Below, piece after piece: positions 1 through 9,800 of a stretch of DNA of 64,000 nt. Within the stretch, counting starts at the first letter, position 1; each line of letters begins with the position of its first letter. Below the pieces are notes generated by a model. It saw only the letters and a program-made list of their open reading frames with translations, was not told where the DNA came from and made no database searches. The stretch is from Sunxiuqinia indica (GTDB lineage: Bacteria; Bacteroidota; Bacteroidia; Bacteroidales; Prolixibacteraceae). The position numbers and the translations under genes are program-made. Location of the stretch: the NCBI RefSeq assembly GCF_009847015.1, contig NZ_WVEM01000001.1, positions 186,001-250,000 on the forward strand, read 5' to 3'.

Positions 1-20
1 GATGAAAAATAACAGCATAT

Positions 21-401
21 ATGAAAAGTTTTAAGGATCTGGAAATTTATCAACAAGCCTATACTTTGGCGATCAGAGTTCATAAAATGAGTTTAGATCT
101 ACCTAAATACGAGCTCTATGAACAAGGCAGTCAGGTGCGTCGGTCAACAAAGAGTATAAAAGATAATATCGCAGAAGGTTATGGCAGACGGAGATATAAA
201 GATGAATTCATTCGATTTCTTGTTTTTGCACATTCTTCATGCGATGAAGCAATTTCTCAATTGATGATGATTAGCGATCTCTATTTTGAAAAAGAAGGAT
301 TAAAGGATTTATTAGAAGAATATGACGTACTAGGAGCCAGAATCAACAAGTTTATTCAATATGTCGAAAAGAACTGGCAAACCCCAACTCGCAACCCATA
401 A
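21..401 (+). CDS. Four-helix-bundle protein (23S rRNA IVS / S23 type)
   Basis: The 126-residue product has the pattern of the small four-helix-bundle family first found in 23S rRNA intervening sequences: an N-terminal FKDLEIYQQAY helix, the central SIKDNIAEGYGRR motif and a C-terminal helix ending near NKFIQYVEKNW. The cellular role of the free-standing family is not established. The last residues (TRNP) and the sequence behind the gene are made of a short AACTCGC-type repeat, often a sign of a self-contained inserted cassette (inference). The next gene begins 37 bp downstream and is unrelated, so functional coupling is doubtful. The family call is firm; the function is unknown. Confidence 0.85.
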   Translation: MKSFKDLEIYQQAYTLAIRVHKMSLDLPKYELYEQGSQVRRSTKSIKDNIAEGYGRRRYKDEFIRFLVFAHSSCDEAISQLMMISDLYFEKEGLKDLLEEYDVLGARINKFIQYVEKNWQTPTRNP

Positions 402-436
402 CTCGCAACTCGCAACTCGAAACTCATAACGCAACA
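385..436. repeat. Short AACTCGC-type tandem repeat
   Basis: Imperfect direct repeats of about 7-10 bp (AACTCGC, with CCATAACTCGC and AACTCATAACGC variants) fill the end of the four-helix-bundle gene and nearly all of the gap to the next start codon. The array is degenerate and only about 50 bp long. Confidence 0.75.
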
Positions 437-438
437 CA

Positions 439-2013
439 ATGATCAAGCTAAAGATAAATAACCAATCCATTGAAGTGCCCGAAGGCACGACGCTTTTGGA
501 AGCAGCGAAGCAGTTGCAGATCGATATTCCAACGATGTGCCACCTGGAAGGGACGGAGCATTTTACCTCGTGTCTGGTGTGTTTGGTAAAGGATGAGCGG
601 AATGGCAGATTAATGGCTTCGTGCTCTATGCCGGCAATGGACGGAATGGAAATTATTACCGACGATGATGAATGCCGCGAATCACGAAAAGCGTCACTCG
701 AACTTTTGTTGAGCGAACATGTGGGCGACTGCGAAGCGCCTTGTCAGCTGGTTTGTCCGGCGCATATGAATATCCCATTGATGAACCGTTTGATTGCCGC
801 TGGTAATCACGCCAAAGCCATTGAAGTGGTGAAGCGAGATATTGCCTTGCCTGCCATTTTGGGGCGCATTTGTCCGGCTCCCTGCGAAGCCGGATGCCGT
901 CGCAAACAGGTCGACGATCCGGTTTCTATTTGCCTGTTGAAAGGGTTTACCGCCGATCAGGAATTGGAAAAAGGTGTCGCACCGGTTCAGCCGAAAGAGA
1001 AATCGGGTAAAGAAGTGGCGATCGTAGGCGCTGGACCTGCGGGATTGGCTGCCGCCTTTTATTTGAATAAAGCAGGTCACCAGGTCGTTCTGTTTGAAAA
1101 GAACACAAAGGCCGGCGGAGAGATCCTGCAAATTGACGAAACTGTTTTACCGGCCAAGGTCAGGGAGGCCGAGATCGGCGCCATTTTAGATTCCGATATT
1201 CAGATCAACTACGGTTCGACCATTGACCAGCTTGAATTTGAAAAACTGCAGCAGCGCTACGATGCCGTCGTGCTGGCTGTGGGGGCGTCCACTGATCAAT
1301 GGAAAGGCTATGGGCTGAACCTATCCAAGACAGGGATTGAAATTGATAAGGCGACCTACCAAACCTCCATCGAAGGGGTATCTGCTATCGGTAACGCGTT
1401 GCGCCCATCCAAGTTGGCAGTGCGTTCGGTCGGGCAGGGCAAGGAGCTGGCTTTCATTTTGGATCAGCTCTTCAAAACCGCCCGGCTAAGCGCTTATCCC
1501 AGCCGGTTTAACTCGAAGTTTGGAAAACTGCAGGAGCCTGAGTTTGCTGAATATTTAAAAGAATCGAATGACTCCGAACGCCTGGAAGCGAGTCGGGGAA
1601 AAGCGGTTGGCTTTACCATGGAAGAGGCTGTCGCCGAGGCGAAGCGTTGCTTGCATTGCGACTGCCGCAACCCGGAAAGCTGCAAATTGCGGGAGCTGTC
1701 AGATGTCTATGGAGCCGAACAGCGACGCTTTCAATACGACGACCGGTTTGTCATTCAAAAGGAATTTGCCCCGCAAAATATTGTGTATGAATCATCGAAA
1801 TGCATCAAATGCGGCATTTGCGTACGTCTTACCAAACAATACCAGGAAGCTTTCGGTTTTTCATTTATCGGGCGTGGCTTTGATGTAAAAGTGGGCGTGC
1901 CGTTTTCTGAATCGGTCGGAAAAGCACTGGAGAAAACCGCTGCGTTGGTTGCCGAGAAATGCCCGACCGGGGCGTTGGCAAAAACCGATGCGGAAGAACA
2001 ATTTAACGAATGA
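439..2013 (+). CDS. 2Fe-2S/4Fe-4S FAD-dependent oxidoreductase (NuoG N-terminus plus GltD-like)
   Basis: Residues 1-75 form a plant-type [2Fe-2S] ferredoxin domain with Cys34, Cys45, Cys48 and Cys62. A NuoG-like cluster motif follows (His94, Cys98, Cys102, Cys106), then the GltD-type Cys motif GRICPAPCEAGC, and a FAD/NAD(P) fold opening with GAGPAG at 197-202. A further CxxCxxC (455-461) and the NuoG-like phrase KCPTGAL lie at the C-terminus. This layout belongs to soluble electron-transfer subunits that pass electrons between NAD(P)H and iron-sulfur partners. The partner is not evident here, because the next genes are a beta-propeller and a glycosyltransferase. The stop overlaps the next start as ATGA, showing an operon. 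The substrate is unknown. Confidence 0.85.
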   Translation: MIKLKINNQSIEVPEGTTLLEAAKQLQIDIPTMCHLEGTEHFTSCLVCLVKDERNGRLMASCSMPAMDGMEIITDDDECRESRKASLELLLSEHVGDCEAPCQLVCPAHMNIPLMNRLIAAGNHAKAIEVVKRDIALPAILGRICPAPCEAGCRRKQVDDPVSICLLKGFTADQELEKGVAPVQPKEKSGKEVAIVGAGPAGLAAAFYLNKAGHQVVLFEKNTKAGGEILQIDETVLPAKVREAEIGAILDSDIQINYGSTIDQLEFEKLQQRYDAVVLAVGASTDQWKGYGLNLSKTGIEIDKATYQTSIEGVSAIGNALRPSKLAVRSVGQGKELAFILDQLFKTARLSAYPSRFNSKFGKLQEPEFAEYLKESNDSERLEASRGKAVGFTMEEAVAEAKRCLHCDCRNPESCKLRELSDVYGAEQRRFQYDDRFVIQKEFAPQNIVYESSKCIKCGICVRLTKQYQEAFGFSFIGRGFDVKVGVPFSESVGKALEKTAALVAEKCPTGALAKTDAEEQFNE

Positions 2014-3437
2014 GAGAAAAGCAGATGATGAAGTCAAACGAAAGAGCAGATACAGAGAATTTGTTACCAACCGGTAGGGCAATAACTGGCCAATGGGCTG
2101 CAACAAGCTCTTATAGGCTCGCAATAGCTGACAATTGTCCTGCAACAAGCCTTTATCAGCTTGCAAGAACTGCTCGTCGACTTGTAGTAATTGCTCGTCA
2201 GCTTGTAGTAATTGCTCGTCAGCTTGTAATAACTGCTCGTCAGCTTGCAATAAACGCTCGTTGGTCTGTAACAATTGCTCGTTGGCCTGTAACAACCGCT
2301 CATCGGGCAACACCGAGTGTTGGATGGCTTGCCATTGTCATGTTGCTTGTTTCACTGAGTCAGTTGGCATTCGCACAGTCTGAGTGGCCCATATTCCGCG
2401 GAAATCAGCAACTTACGGCTTCCGTTTCGGGCGAATTGCCCAATCAACTGCGGTTGGTCGCTTCCTTTCAAACCGAAGATGATATCAAAGCTTCGCCGGT
2501 TATTAAAGACGATGTTGTTTATTGCGGATCAACCGATGGCTTTTTCTACGCTTTCAACCTAAAAGGCGAATTGAAATGGAAGTTTAATGCCGAAAATGCC
2601 ATTGAAGCGCCTGCCGTTCTGTTGGAAGGAAAAGTGTTGTTTGGATCGTTGGACGGATGGCTTTTTTGTTTGAATCAGCCGGATGGAGCGCTGGTTTGGA
2701 AATACAAGACGGATAACCAGATCATCGGCTCAGCCAACTGGCATACCGGGGCAGATCAAACAGTGGTGGCTGTTGGCAGCTATGACTATTTCCTGCATGG
2801 TGTCGACCTGAAGAACGGGGAAAACCTGTGGAAATACGAGTCGGATAATTTCATTAACGGCGCGCCTGCCTTGTATCAGAACAAGGTGATTTTTGGAGGA
2901 TGCGATGGCTTTTTGCACGTGGTCAACCTGCAAACCGGCAAAGCAACCAGCAAAATTGAATTGGCCACTTATGTCGCGTCATCTCCGGCGATTGTAGGAC
3001 AGGTAGCTTATGTAGGCGACTACGAAGGACGTTTTTTTGCGGTTGATCTGGAAGAAGGGCAAGTGCTATGGACCTATGATAACCCGGATAAAAACTTGCC
3101 TTTTGTTGCTTCACCGGCGGTCTCCGTGGATTATATTGTCGTTGGAAATGAAGACCGGAACCTGTACTGTTTCAATCGAAAAAATGGTCAGCGAATCTGG
3201 GCAAAACGATTGTCAAACCGGGTGAACTCGTCTTCAGTAATTGCCGGAAACAAAGTTGTTAGCGCTACAATGGATGGTATGCTTTTTATTCATGAGCTGG
3301 CAACAGGAGAGGAACTCGGAAGTTATGAAGTCGGAAGCCAGATGGTGAGTTCTCCGGCGGTTTATCAGCAAAAAATTATTATTGGCGCCAACGACGGGCG
3401 AATTTATATTTTGGGACAATCGGATGGAAATCGATAA
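2010..3437 (+). CDS. PQQ-like beta-propeller protein with minisatellite-encoded N-terminus
   Basis: From about residue 125 the protein is a run of eight WD/PQQ-like blades (DGFFYAFNLKGELKWKF, DGWLFCLN..ALVWKY, EGRFFAVDLEEGQVLWTY and others), as in quinoprotein-like or BamB-like periplasmic propellers. No catalytic function can be read. The hydrophobic signal segment ending SLSQLAFAQ lies at residues 104-123, far from the start. The preceding 100 residues are low complexity (ARQLVVI heptads) because the DNA is a 21-bp tandem repeat. The start at 2010 is supported by the ATGA overlap with the upstream stop. An internal ATG at 2340 would give only a very short signal sequence with no basic residues. 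The second gene of a three-gene unit. Confidence 0.8.
   Translation: MREKQMMKSNERADTENLLPTGRAITGQWAATSSYRLAIADNCPATSLYQLARTARRLVVIARQLVVIARQLVITARQLAINARWSVTIARWPVTTAHRATPSVGWLAIVMLLVSLSQLAFAQSEWPIFRGNQQLTASVSGELPNQLRLVASFQTEDDIKASPVIKDDVVYCGSTDGFFYAFNLKGELKWKFNAENAIEAPAVLLEGKVLFGSLDGWLFCLNQPDGALVWKYKTDNQIIGSANWHTGADQTVVAVGSYDYFLHGVDLKNGENLWKYESDNFINGAPALYQNKVIFGGCDGFLHVVNLQTGKATSKIELATYVASSPAIVGQVAYVGDYEGRFFAVDLEEGQVLWTYDNPDKNLPFVASPAVSVDYIVVGNEDRNLYCFNRKNGQRIWAKRLSNRVNSSSVIAGNKVVSATMDGMLFIHELATGEELGSYEVGSQMVSSPAVYQQKIIIGANDGRIYILGQSDGNR
2172..2310. repeat. 21-bp minisatellite inside a coding region
   Basis: Six units of 21 bp start at 2172, 2193, 2214, 2235, 2256 and 2277, each beginning GCTCGT(C/T), with a seventh partial unit at 2298 and degenerate relatives back to about 2107. 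The period is a multiple of three, so the host frame stays open. Two minus-strand frames and one other plus frame are also open, reading LLQADEQ, YYKLTSN and CSSACNN heptads. Confidence 0.9.
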
Positions 3438-3459
3438 CTTGTCAAAAAAAACGTAAGCT

Positions 3460-4746
3460 ATGAAAATCGCACACATCATTCCGGGATCAGGCGGTAGTTT
3501 TTACTGCGGAAATTGCTTGCGCGACAGTAAATACATGAGGGCACTGCAAGACTTGGGACAGGAGGTCGTTAAAGTGCCGCTTTACCTGCCATTGTTTGAA
3601 GACGCCCATGATTTAAACGAAGTGCCTGTTTTTTATGGTGCGGTTGATATCTACCTGAAGCAACGTTTCCCGGTTTTTCGTCATATGCCCGGCTTTGTGG
3701 ATAACATGCTGAACTCTAGGCGGGTTTTGCACCTTGCCGCTCAAAATGCGGGATCAACACGTGCAAAAGGACTCGAAGAAATGACCGTTTCCATGTTGTT
3801 GGGAGAAGAAGGCCTGCAAAAAGATGAGTTGGAGAAGCTGGTGCATTGGTTGCGCGATGAAGCCAAGCCCGACGTGGTGCATCTTTCGAATGCGCTACTT
3901 CTAGGATTGGCCCGCCGCATTAAACAGGAAATGAATATTCCGGTGGTGTGCTCCCTGCAGGACGAAGATGTGTGGGTGGATGTGATGAGCGATAAGCACC
4001 GTGAAGAAGTTTGGCAATTAATGACCGAGCGTGGAAAGGAAGTGGATGCCTTTGTTGCGGTGAGCCACTTTTATGCCAAAGAGATGTTGAAAAGATTGCA
4101 CCTTCGCCGTGATCAGCTACACATTAATCATATTGGAGTGGATGCAGCTGATTACAAGGTTAAGCCAGTTGGGGAAAAGGAGCCGGTAATCGGGTTTATC
4201 TCCCGAATGTGCGAAGAAAGTGGCTTGGGAATACTGGTTGATGCCTTCCTTCTTTTAAAGGAAGATGAGGCTTACCAATCGGTCAAACTGAAGATCACGG
4301 GTGGCAAGACCAATGATGATACGCAATTCATTAAAGAACAAAAGAAAAAAATTGCCGCGGCCGGATTGGAAGAGGACGTGTTGTGGGTGGAAGAATTCGA
4401 AAACCCTTCGCGCCAGAATTTCTTTGATACCGTGACTTTATTGACGGTGCCAGTATTGAATGGCGAAGCGTTTGGCTTGTATCAATTGGAAGCATTGGCC
4501 TCCGGAATTCCCTTGGTTCAGCCGCAGTTGGGCGCTTTCCCCGAAGTGGCAGAGATGTCAGGCGGAGGATTGACTTATCACCCCAATAGCGCCAAAAAAT
4601 TAGCCAAGGCCTGGAAAAGCGTCATCCTTGATCAGGATAAATTAGCTCAGCTAAGCCAAAAAGGCCTGGAAGGCGTGAAGGCTCATTTCGATGTTCTTAA
4701 ACAATCTGAAAAGCTGGTGGAGATATACAAGAAAGTAGTGAAATGA
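3460..4746 (+). CDS. GT4-family glycosyltransferase
   Basis: A GT-B fold glycosyltransferase of about the usual length (428 residues). It opens with MKIAHIIPGSGGSFYCGNC, has the domain-linking GVISRMCEE-like segment (IGFISRMCEESGLG), and carries the GT4 EX7E signature as EAFGLYQLE followed by ALASGIPLVQP. It should transfer a sugar from a nucleotide donor in the cytoplasm; donor and acceptor cannot be read. It lies 22 bp behind the propeller gene and is the last gene of the unit. No terminator hairpin was recognised in the 150 bp downstream. Confidence 0.88.
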   Translation: MKIAHIIPGSGGSFYCGNCLRDSKYMRALQDLGQEVVKVPLYLPLFEDAHDLNEVPVFYGAVDIYLKQRFPVFRHMPGFVDNMLNSRRVLHLAAQNAGSTRAKGLEEMTVSMLLGEEGLQKDELEKLVHWLRDEAKPDVVHLSNALLLGLARRIKQEMNIPVVCSLQDEDVWVDVMSDKHREEVWQLMTERGKEVDAFVAVSHFYAKEMLKRLHLRRDQLHINHIGVDAADYKVKPVGEKEPVIGFISRMCEESGLGILVDAFLLLKEDEAYQSVKLKITGGKTNDDTQFIKEQKKKIAAAGLEEDVLWVEEFENPSRQNFFDTVTLLTVPVLNGEAFGLYQLEALASGIPLVQPQLGAFPEVAEMSGGGLTYHPNSAKKLAKAWKSVILDQDKLAQLSQKGLEGVKAHFDVLKQSEKLVEIYKKVVK

Positions 4747-4869
4747 TCTTTTGTTAGCTAACTGTGGCATCGTTGTGCTTACCCATAGTGATTTTGCGAG
4801 GTAGTCGATTATTGATAGAAGTTAAACAATAATTATTCGATTCTTAATAATCTAAAGAAGAGTTCATTT

Positions 4870-4877
4870 TACTTTTG
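4870..4877 (+). promoter_or_regulatory. Candidate -7 box of the first ECF sigma gene
   Basis: TACTTTTG matches the Bacteroidota -7 consensus TAnnTTTG exactly and lies 20 bp before the sigma-factor ATG. No clear -33 TTG was found. The second ECF sigma gene in this window has the same octamer at a similar place. Confidence 0.5.
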
Positions 4878-4897
4878 CTGATTCAAGAACGTGAAAA

Positions 4898-5473
4898 ATG
4901 GATTTACAAACTGACTCAGCAATCTTTGCCCAAATAAGTCAAGGTGATCAAAAAGCATTGGAATTGTTGTATGAAAGGTACTATCATCCGCTTTGTAACT
5001 TCGCTTTTTCCTTTCTAAAAAGTGTGGACTATACGGAAGAAGTCGTTTCTGATGTTTTTCTTGCTGTTTGGTTAAAACGGGATACCTTATCGATCAAATC
5101 AAGTATCAAATCATATTTATTTGCTGCTGTAAGAAATCACTCGGTCAATTTTCTAAAGACTCAAAAAAAATATTTTGAAGAAATAGAACGATATGAGTTC
5201 CGCAACAATTACAACGAAGATGCTGACGCGCATTTAACTTACGCGGAGACCTTGCAACAGGTTGAAATGATCATTGATAAATTACCTCCCCAGCGTCGAG
5301 CCATCTTTATTCTCAATCGGATGGAAGGGATGAAGTATAAAGAAATTGCTGACTTGCTGGCTATTTCAGTGAATACCGTGCAAAAGCAAATGACCGAAGC
5401 CGTAAAACATGTCACACAGTATTCTTCAGCTAGTTGTGTGGTCTTGTTCTCTTATTTCAGTCAGCATAAATAG
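4898..5473 (+). CDS. ECF RNA polymerase sigma factor (SusCD-associated)
   Basis: A 191-residue sigma-70 factor with region 2 (YERYYHPLCNFAFSFLKSVDYTEEVVSDVFLAVW) and region 4 (LPPQRRAIFILNRMEGMKYKEIADLLAISVNTVQ). It fits the Bacteroidota ECF subfamily encoded with FecR-type anti-sigma factors and SusC-like transporters. Substrate binding by the outer-membrane SusC protein is known in such systems to release the sigma factor through FecR and raise susCD transcription. It is followed after 99 bp by fecR, then susC, susD and a phosphatase, so it should regulate that locus (inference). Confidence 0.93.
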   Translation: MDLQTDSAIFAQISQGDQKALELLYERYYHPLCNFAFSFLKSVDYTEEVVSDVFLAVWLKRDTLSIKSSIKSYLFAAVRNHSVNFLKTQKKYFEEIERYEFRNNYNEDADAHLTYAETLQQVEMIIDKLPPQRRAIFILNRMEGMKYKEIADLLAISVNTVQKQMTEAVKHVTQYSSASCVVLFSYFSQHK

Positions 5474-5572
5474 ACCCATCTTTTTATTTAACGTTTAGTT
5501 GATGATCTGTTAAGGTGTTTCGATGGTAGCTTGAATGACGAATTCTTGTCTCATGAGTGTAAAACAAAGAAA

Positions 5573-6763
5573 ATGGACAAGAGTAAGTTTTTTGAGATCG
5601 CCATTAAGGTGTTGGCTAACGAAGCAGATAAAAACGAAAAAGATCAGCTGACCTCTTTTCTGAAAGTTGAAAACTACAATCATCTGTACAGGCAGTTGGA
5701 AGAAGAATGGGATAAGAGCTATCGCTATTCTGAAAAACGGTTTGATTATCAACGAGGGCTACAGAAATTAAAGGATAAGGTCAAGCAGCAAGAAGAGATT
5801 CAGAGTAAAAAACTGATTTTATATCGATCAAATGCCAGCATACTTCAAGCAGCGGCAATTATTGTATTTGCACTTTTAATTTTCTCACTTTTCAATGTTG
5901 TTGATTCAGAACATGAGGAAATTAGTCGTTTTGCCCAATCAATACAATGTGATAACTCCTCGGCGAATACGCATTTAATTTTAGCCGGAAAACGCGAATA
6001 TGAGATCGATAGTAAAGAGTCAGAGATTAATTACGTCAAGAGCAGCGGCAAAGTAATTATTGACGAAAAAAGAGCAATTGACCGACTCGCTGATGAAAAT
6101 ACCGCAGCCTACAATACAATCTTTGTTCCTTTTGGCCGACGGAGTAAAGTAATACTGGCCGATGGAAGTATTGTATGGGTAAACTCCGGCTCTAAATTTA
6201 TTTACCCTGCCAATTTCACACAAGAAAAACGGGAAGTATACCTCGAGGGTGAGGCAATGTTTGACGTGAGTCACCAAGAAGATTCCCCATTTGTAGTAGT
6301 TACTCCAGATCTTAACATTGAAGTGCTGGGAACAGTATTCAATGTTTGTGCATATAAGGATAATGGTTACACAAGCGCAGTTTTGGAACGAGGAAGTATT
6401 GAAATAAATTATGATTCCCAAAATCTCTTTCAACCAGGCAAACTAAAAATTACACCGGGAACACTCGTCCAGTATGATCCTGTCGATCAGGAAATCACTC
6501 AGCAAAAGGTAAATACGAAATATTATACGGCCTGGAGGGACGGAATGCTGATTTATAAGAACGAGTATTTAGCTGAGATTGTAAAACAGCTTAAAAGGTA
6601 TTACAACTGTGATATCAACATTGCGGATGAAACTTTAACCAGCCGGAGTTTTACCGGAAAACTGGATCTAAAAGATGATGTAGCAGATGTGTTGGCTACC
6701 CTTGCTTTTGTATCCTCAATAAAAATCAATCAATCGGGTAATCACTTTATAATAAAACAATAG
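5573..6763 (+). CDS. FecR-family anti-sigma factor
   Basis: The start is the ATG at 5573 (MDKSKFFEIAIK), preceded by an A-rich stretch. The open frame extends to 5531, but only through a TTG codon. The product (396 residues) has a cytoplasmic helical N-terminus, one membrane segment (ILQAAAIIVFALLIFSLF), and periplasmic FecR domains with the typical LADGSIVWVNSGSKFIYP, EGEAMFDVS and LGTVFNVCAY motifs. The C-terminal STN-like domain ends ...KINQSGNHFIIKQ. It should hold the preceding sigma factor inactive and take the signal from the N-terminal domain of the downstream SusC protein. Confidence 0.92.
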   Translation: MDKSKFFEIAIKVLANEADKNEKDQLTSFLKVENYNHLYRQLEEEWDKSYRYSEKRFDYQRGLQKLKDKVKQQEEIQSKKLILYRSNASILQAAAIIVFALLIFSLFNVVDSEHEEISRFAQSIQCDNSSANTHLILAGKREYEIDSKESEINYVKSSGKVIIDEKRAIDRLADENTAAYNTIFVPFGRRSKVILADGSIVWVNSGSKFIYPANFTQEKREVYLEGEAMFDVSHQEDSPFVVVTPDLNIEVLGTVFNVCAYKDNGYTSAVLERGSIEINYDSQNLFQPGKLKITPGTLVQYDPVDQEITQQKVNTKYYTAWRDGMLIYKNEYLAEIVKQLKRYYNCDINIADETLTSRSFTGKLDLKDDVADVLATLAFVSSIKINQSGNHFIIKQ

Positions 6764-6798
6764 TGCGTATGGTATAAGATTCAGAATCAAAAAAAAAA

Positions 6799-6827
6799 CC
6801 GGGAGATGTCTGGACTACATTTCCCGG
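6799..6827. other. Hairpin between fecR and susC (locus 1)
   Basis: CCGGGAGATGT (6799-6809) pairs with ACATTTCCCGG (6817-6827) over 11 bp, with one G-U pair, around a 7-nt loop. No T-run follows, so it is not a classical terminator in the plus direction. An A-run precedes it. It may be an mRNA processing or stability element that lets susC be expressed above fecR (inference). A hairpin of the same stem length but different sequence occupies the same place in locus 2. Confidence 0.65.
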
Positions 6828-6884
6828 CAAATGTCAAATTCTAACAAGCTCTAATTCAGTTATTAAAAATTAACATTCAAATGT

Positions 6885-9800
6885 ATGAAAAATAATTTTG
6901 AAACAGACTCTTTTATGAGTCCCAAAAAACTTTTGTTGATAATGAAGCTCGTGGTTGTTTTCATTTTTGCTTTCATTGTTACAGCAAGTGCTGGCAGTTA
7001 TGCACAGCATATTAAGCTTTCGGTAAACCTTCAGGAAAAATCAATTAAGGAAGTTCTAGAGGATATTGAACGACAAAGTGAGTATATCTTTTTTTATGAG
7101 GATAGCAAAGTTAGCCTGACAGACAAAGTTACCGTTCAACTGTCAGATAAATCAATTCATGAAATTTTAGATCAGCTCTTTGACGGAACCAACTATGTAT
7201 ATCAGGTGGATGACCGGCAGGTGATGATTGCCCAGAGTACTGCAGAGACTCTGGATGAGAAGGAAATAAGCCCGGTAAAGACACAGACTGGCCAGACAAA
7301 TAGAAGGACGATAACGGGAAAAGTGGTTGACGAAGCCGGAATGCCTCTTCCGGGAGTATCTATCATCGTAGAAGGAACAAGCATCGGTGTCGTGTCTGGC
7401 ATAGACGGTTCCTACACGTTGAAGCTTCCTTCCGATGCCAATGCATTGTTGTTTTCGTTTGTTGGAATGGTAGGTAAGAGAGTAGAGATTGGCGCACAGG
7501 ATACAATTAATGTTACCCTGGAGGAGGAAACTGTTGGCCTGGGGGAAGTGGTCGCAATCGGGTATGGAAAGCTCCAAAAAGAAGACGTAACCGGAGCGGT
7601 AAGTTCTGTTAAGAGCAAAAATTTTAATAAGGGAGTAGTCAGTTCTCCCGGACAATTGCTTCAAGGCAAAGTGTCAGGAGTAAACATCACCTCATCGAGT
7701 GGGGCTCCCGGAAGCGGACAACGGATAATCATCCGTGGACAGGGAACCATTCGTCAAGGGTCAGGCCCCCTCTTTGTAGTCGATGGATTTCCCATCGGTA
7801 TGGCAGGGACCGGCTCGAGTTCGAGTCCGCTAAATTTTATCAACGCCGAAGATATCGAAACCATTGATGTTTTGAAAGATGCTTCTGCAACTGCTATTTA
7901 CGGTTCGCGAGGAGCAAACGGGGTAATCATTATTACCACTAAAAAAGGAAAGTCAGGAACCTCGCAAGTTGCGATCACTTCAAATGTAGGAATATCGAAA
8001 ATTGCCAAGAAGTTACCGGTTTATAGCGCAGATGAGTTCCGCGAAAAAGTGGAAGAAATAGGTGGTGTTTTGGAAGATAGAGGAGGGGATACAGATTGGC
8101 AGGATGAATTATCACGAACAGCCCTTACACAAGACTACAACCTCATCATGTCCGGAGGAAAAGATAACCTGACCTATCGTGCGTCTTTGGGGTATCTTGA
8201 TCAGGAAGGAATCGTGATCAATACAGGAATTAAAAGGTATAGCGGACGAGTAAACGCAACACAGCAATTACTGGATGGAAGACTAAACATTGATTTTAAT
8301 TTGAATTCTACGATTGAAACAGGCGAGAATGCACACATGGGAACTGTTGTTTCCAACATGCTTAGTTTTAATCCTACTTATCCTGCCTATAATGATCAGG
8401 GAGAACCAACAAAGTATCGGGATTTAATTAACCCTTTGATCCAGGCCGAACTATTCAAAAATTTTGATGAAACACGCAATATGATTGTCAATATTGCTCC
8501 ATCATTGGAAATTATCGATGGGTTGGTTTACAAGTTGAATTTCGGGTACGAAAATCGCTCGAGTGAGACGGATGCACAGGAAATGCCAAGTATTGATCCT
8601 TATGTTGAAGGACGTTTGGCACAAACCTTTTTTAACGGTAAAAATACATTGATTGAAAATTACCTAACCTACGAAGTGGATTTTAACGATCAGCATTTAA
8701 CCTTACTCGCCGGTCATTCCTTTCAAAAAACAAAAGAAAAATCAAGAAGCTGGAATATTGTGGAATTTGAAGCTAATGGCATTGAGCCTCGCTACAATCC
8801 AGGACTGGGACAACGGTTGGATCTGGCAGAAAACAGGCCTTCGGGTTGGGCTCAGATCAACGAGCTGCAATCGTATTTTGGACGGGCAACTTATAATTAT
8901 CAGGGACGGTACATGCTAACAGCTACCGTGAGGGTAGATGGCTCTTCGAAATTTGGCGGAAATAATAAGTATGGGACTTTCCCTTCGTTTGCTGCTGGTT
9001 GGCGGATTTCAGAAGAATCATTTATGGAATCAACTCCTTTCAATAATCTGAAACTTCGTGCAGGGTGGGGACAAACCGGGAATCAGGAAATCCCTGCGAA
9101 AATCACAAAAGAGTCATTTCAGTCGTCCAACAGCGGAGATTATAGTTATCCACTAAGTGAAACAGGCCCTTATCCGGTAGGAACCGTTTATACGCGCTTG
9201 GCTAATCCTGACATTCAGTGGGAAGTTTCCACGCAAACCAATGTTGGAGTAGATTTTGGACTGTTTGACGGGGCGCTTTCCGGAACGGTGGACTATTTTT
9301 ACAAAGTGTCGACTAACATTTTGGTGGAGGTACCTTCATTTGACCCTGTCTCACCGGCACCTACTTACTGGACCAATGTGGATGATATGAAAATCACGAA
9401 CAAAGGATTGGAGATTGCTTTGGATTATCAGCATCAAAACCTGAACAGTTTTTCATACGCTATTGGCGCAAATGCTACGTTTATTGACAATGTGGTGGAG
9501 GATTCGCCATTTACTGTACTAACCACAGGGGCAGCTTCAGGATCGGGACAAACCGGAGCAACAATTAACGGGATGATTAATGGGTATCCGATTGGTTCGT
9601 TCTACATGAAAAAGTTTACCGGAATAGGCAATGATGGACTTTCAACTTACGAAGATCCGGCAGTTCCTGATGGAGATGACCGCTATGTTGTGGGCAGCGC
9701 TTTACCCGATCTGATGTATAATTTCTATGTGGATTTAAGCTATAAACGGTTTGATTTAAACCTAAATTTCAATGGCGTAACGGGAAACAAAATATACAAC

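Noticed and set aside
1861-2313. Minus-strand open frame of 150 residues with LLQADEQ heptads, coiled-coil-like
   Set aside because: It is the reverse reading of the 21-bp minisatellite plus shadow of the oxidoreductase end; the period of 21 keeps several frames open by itself.
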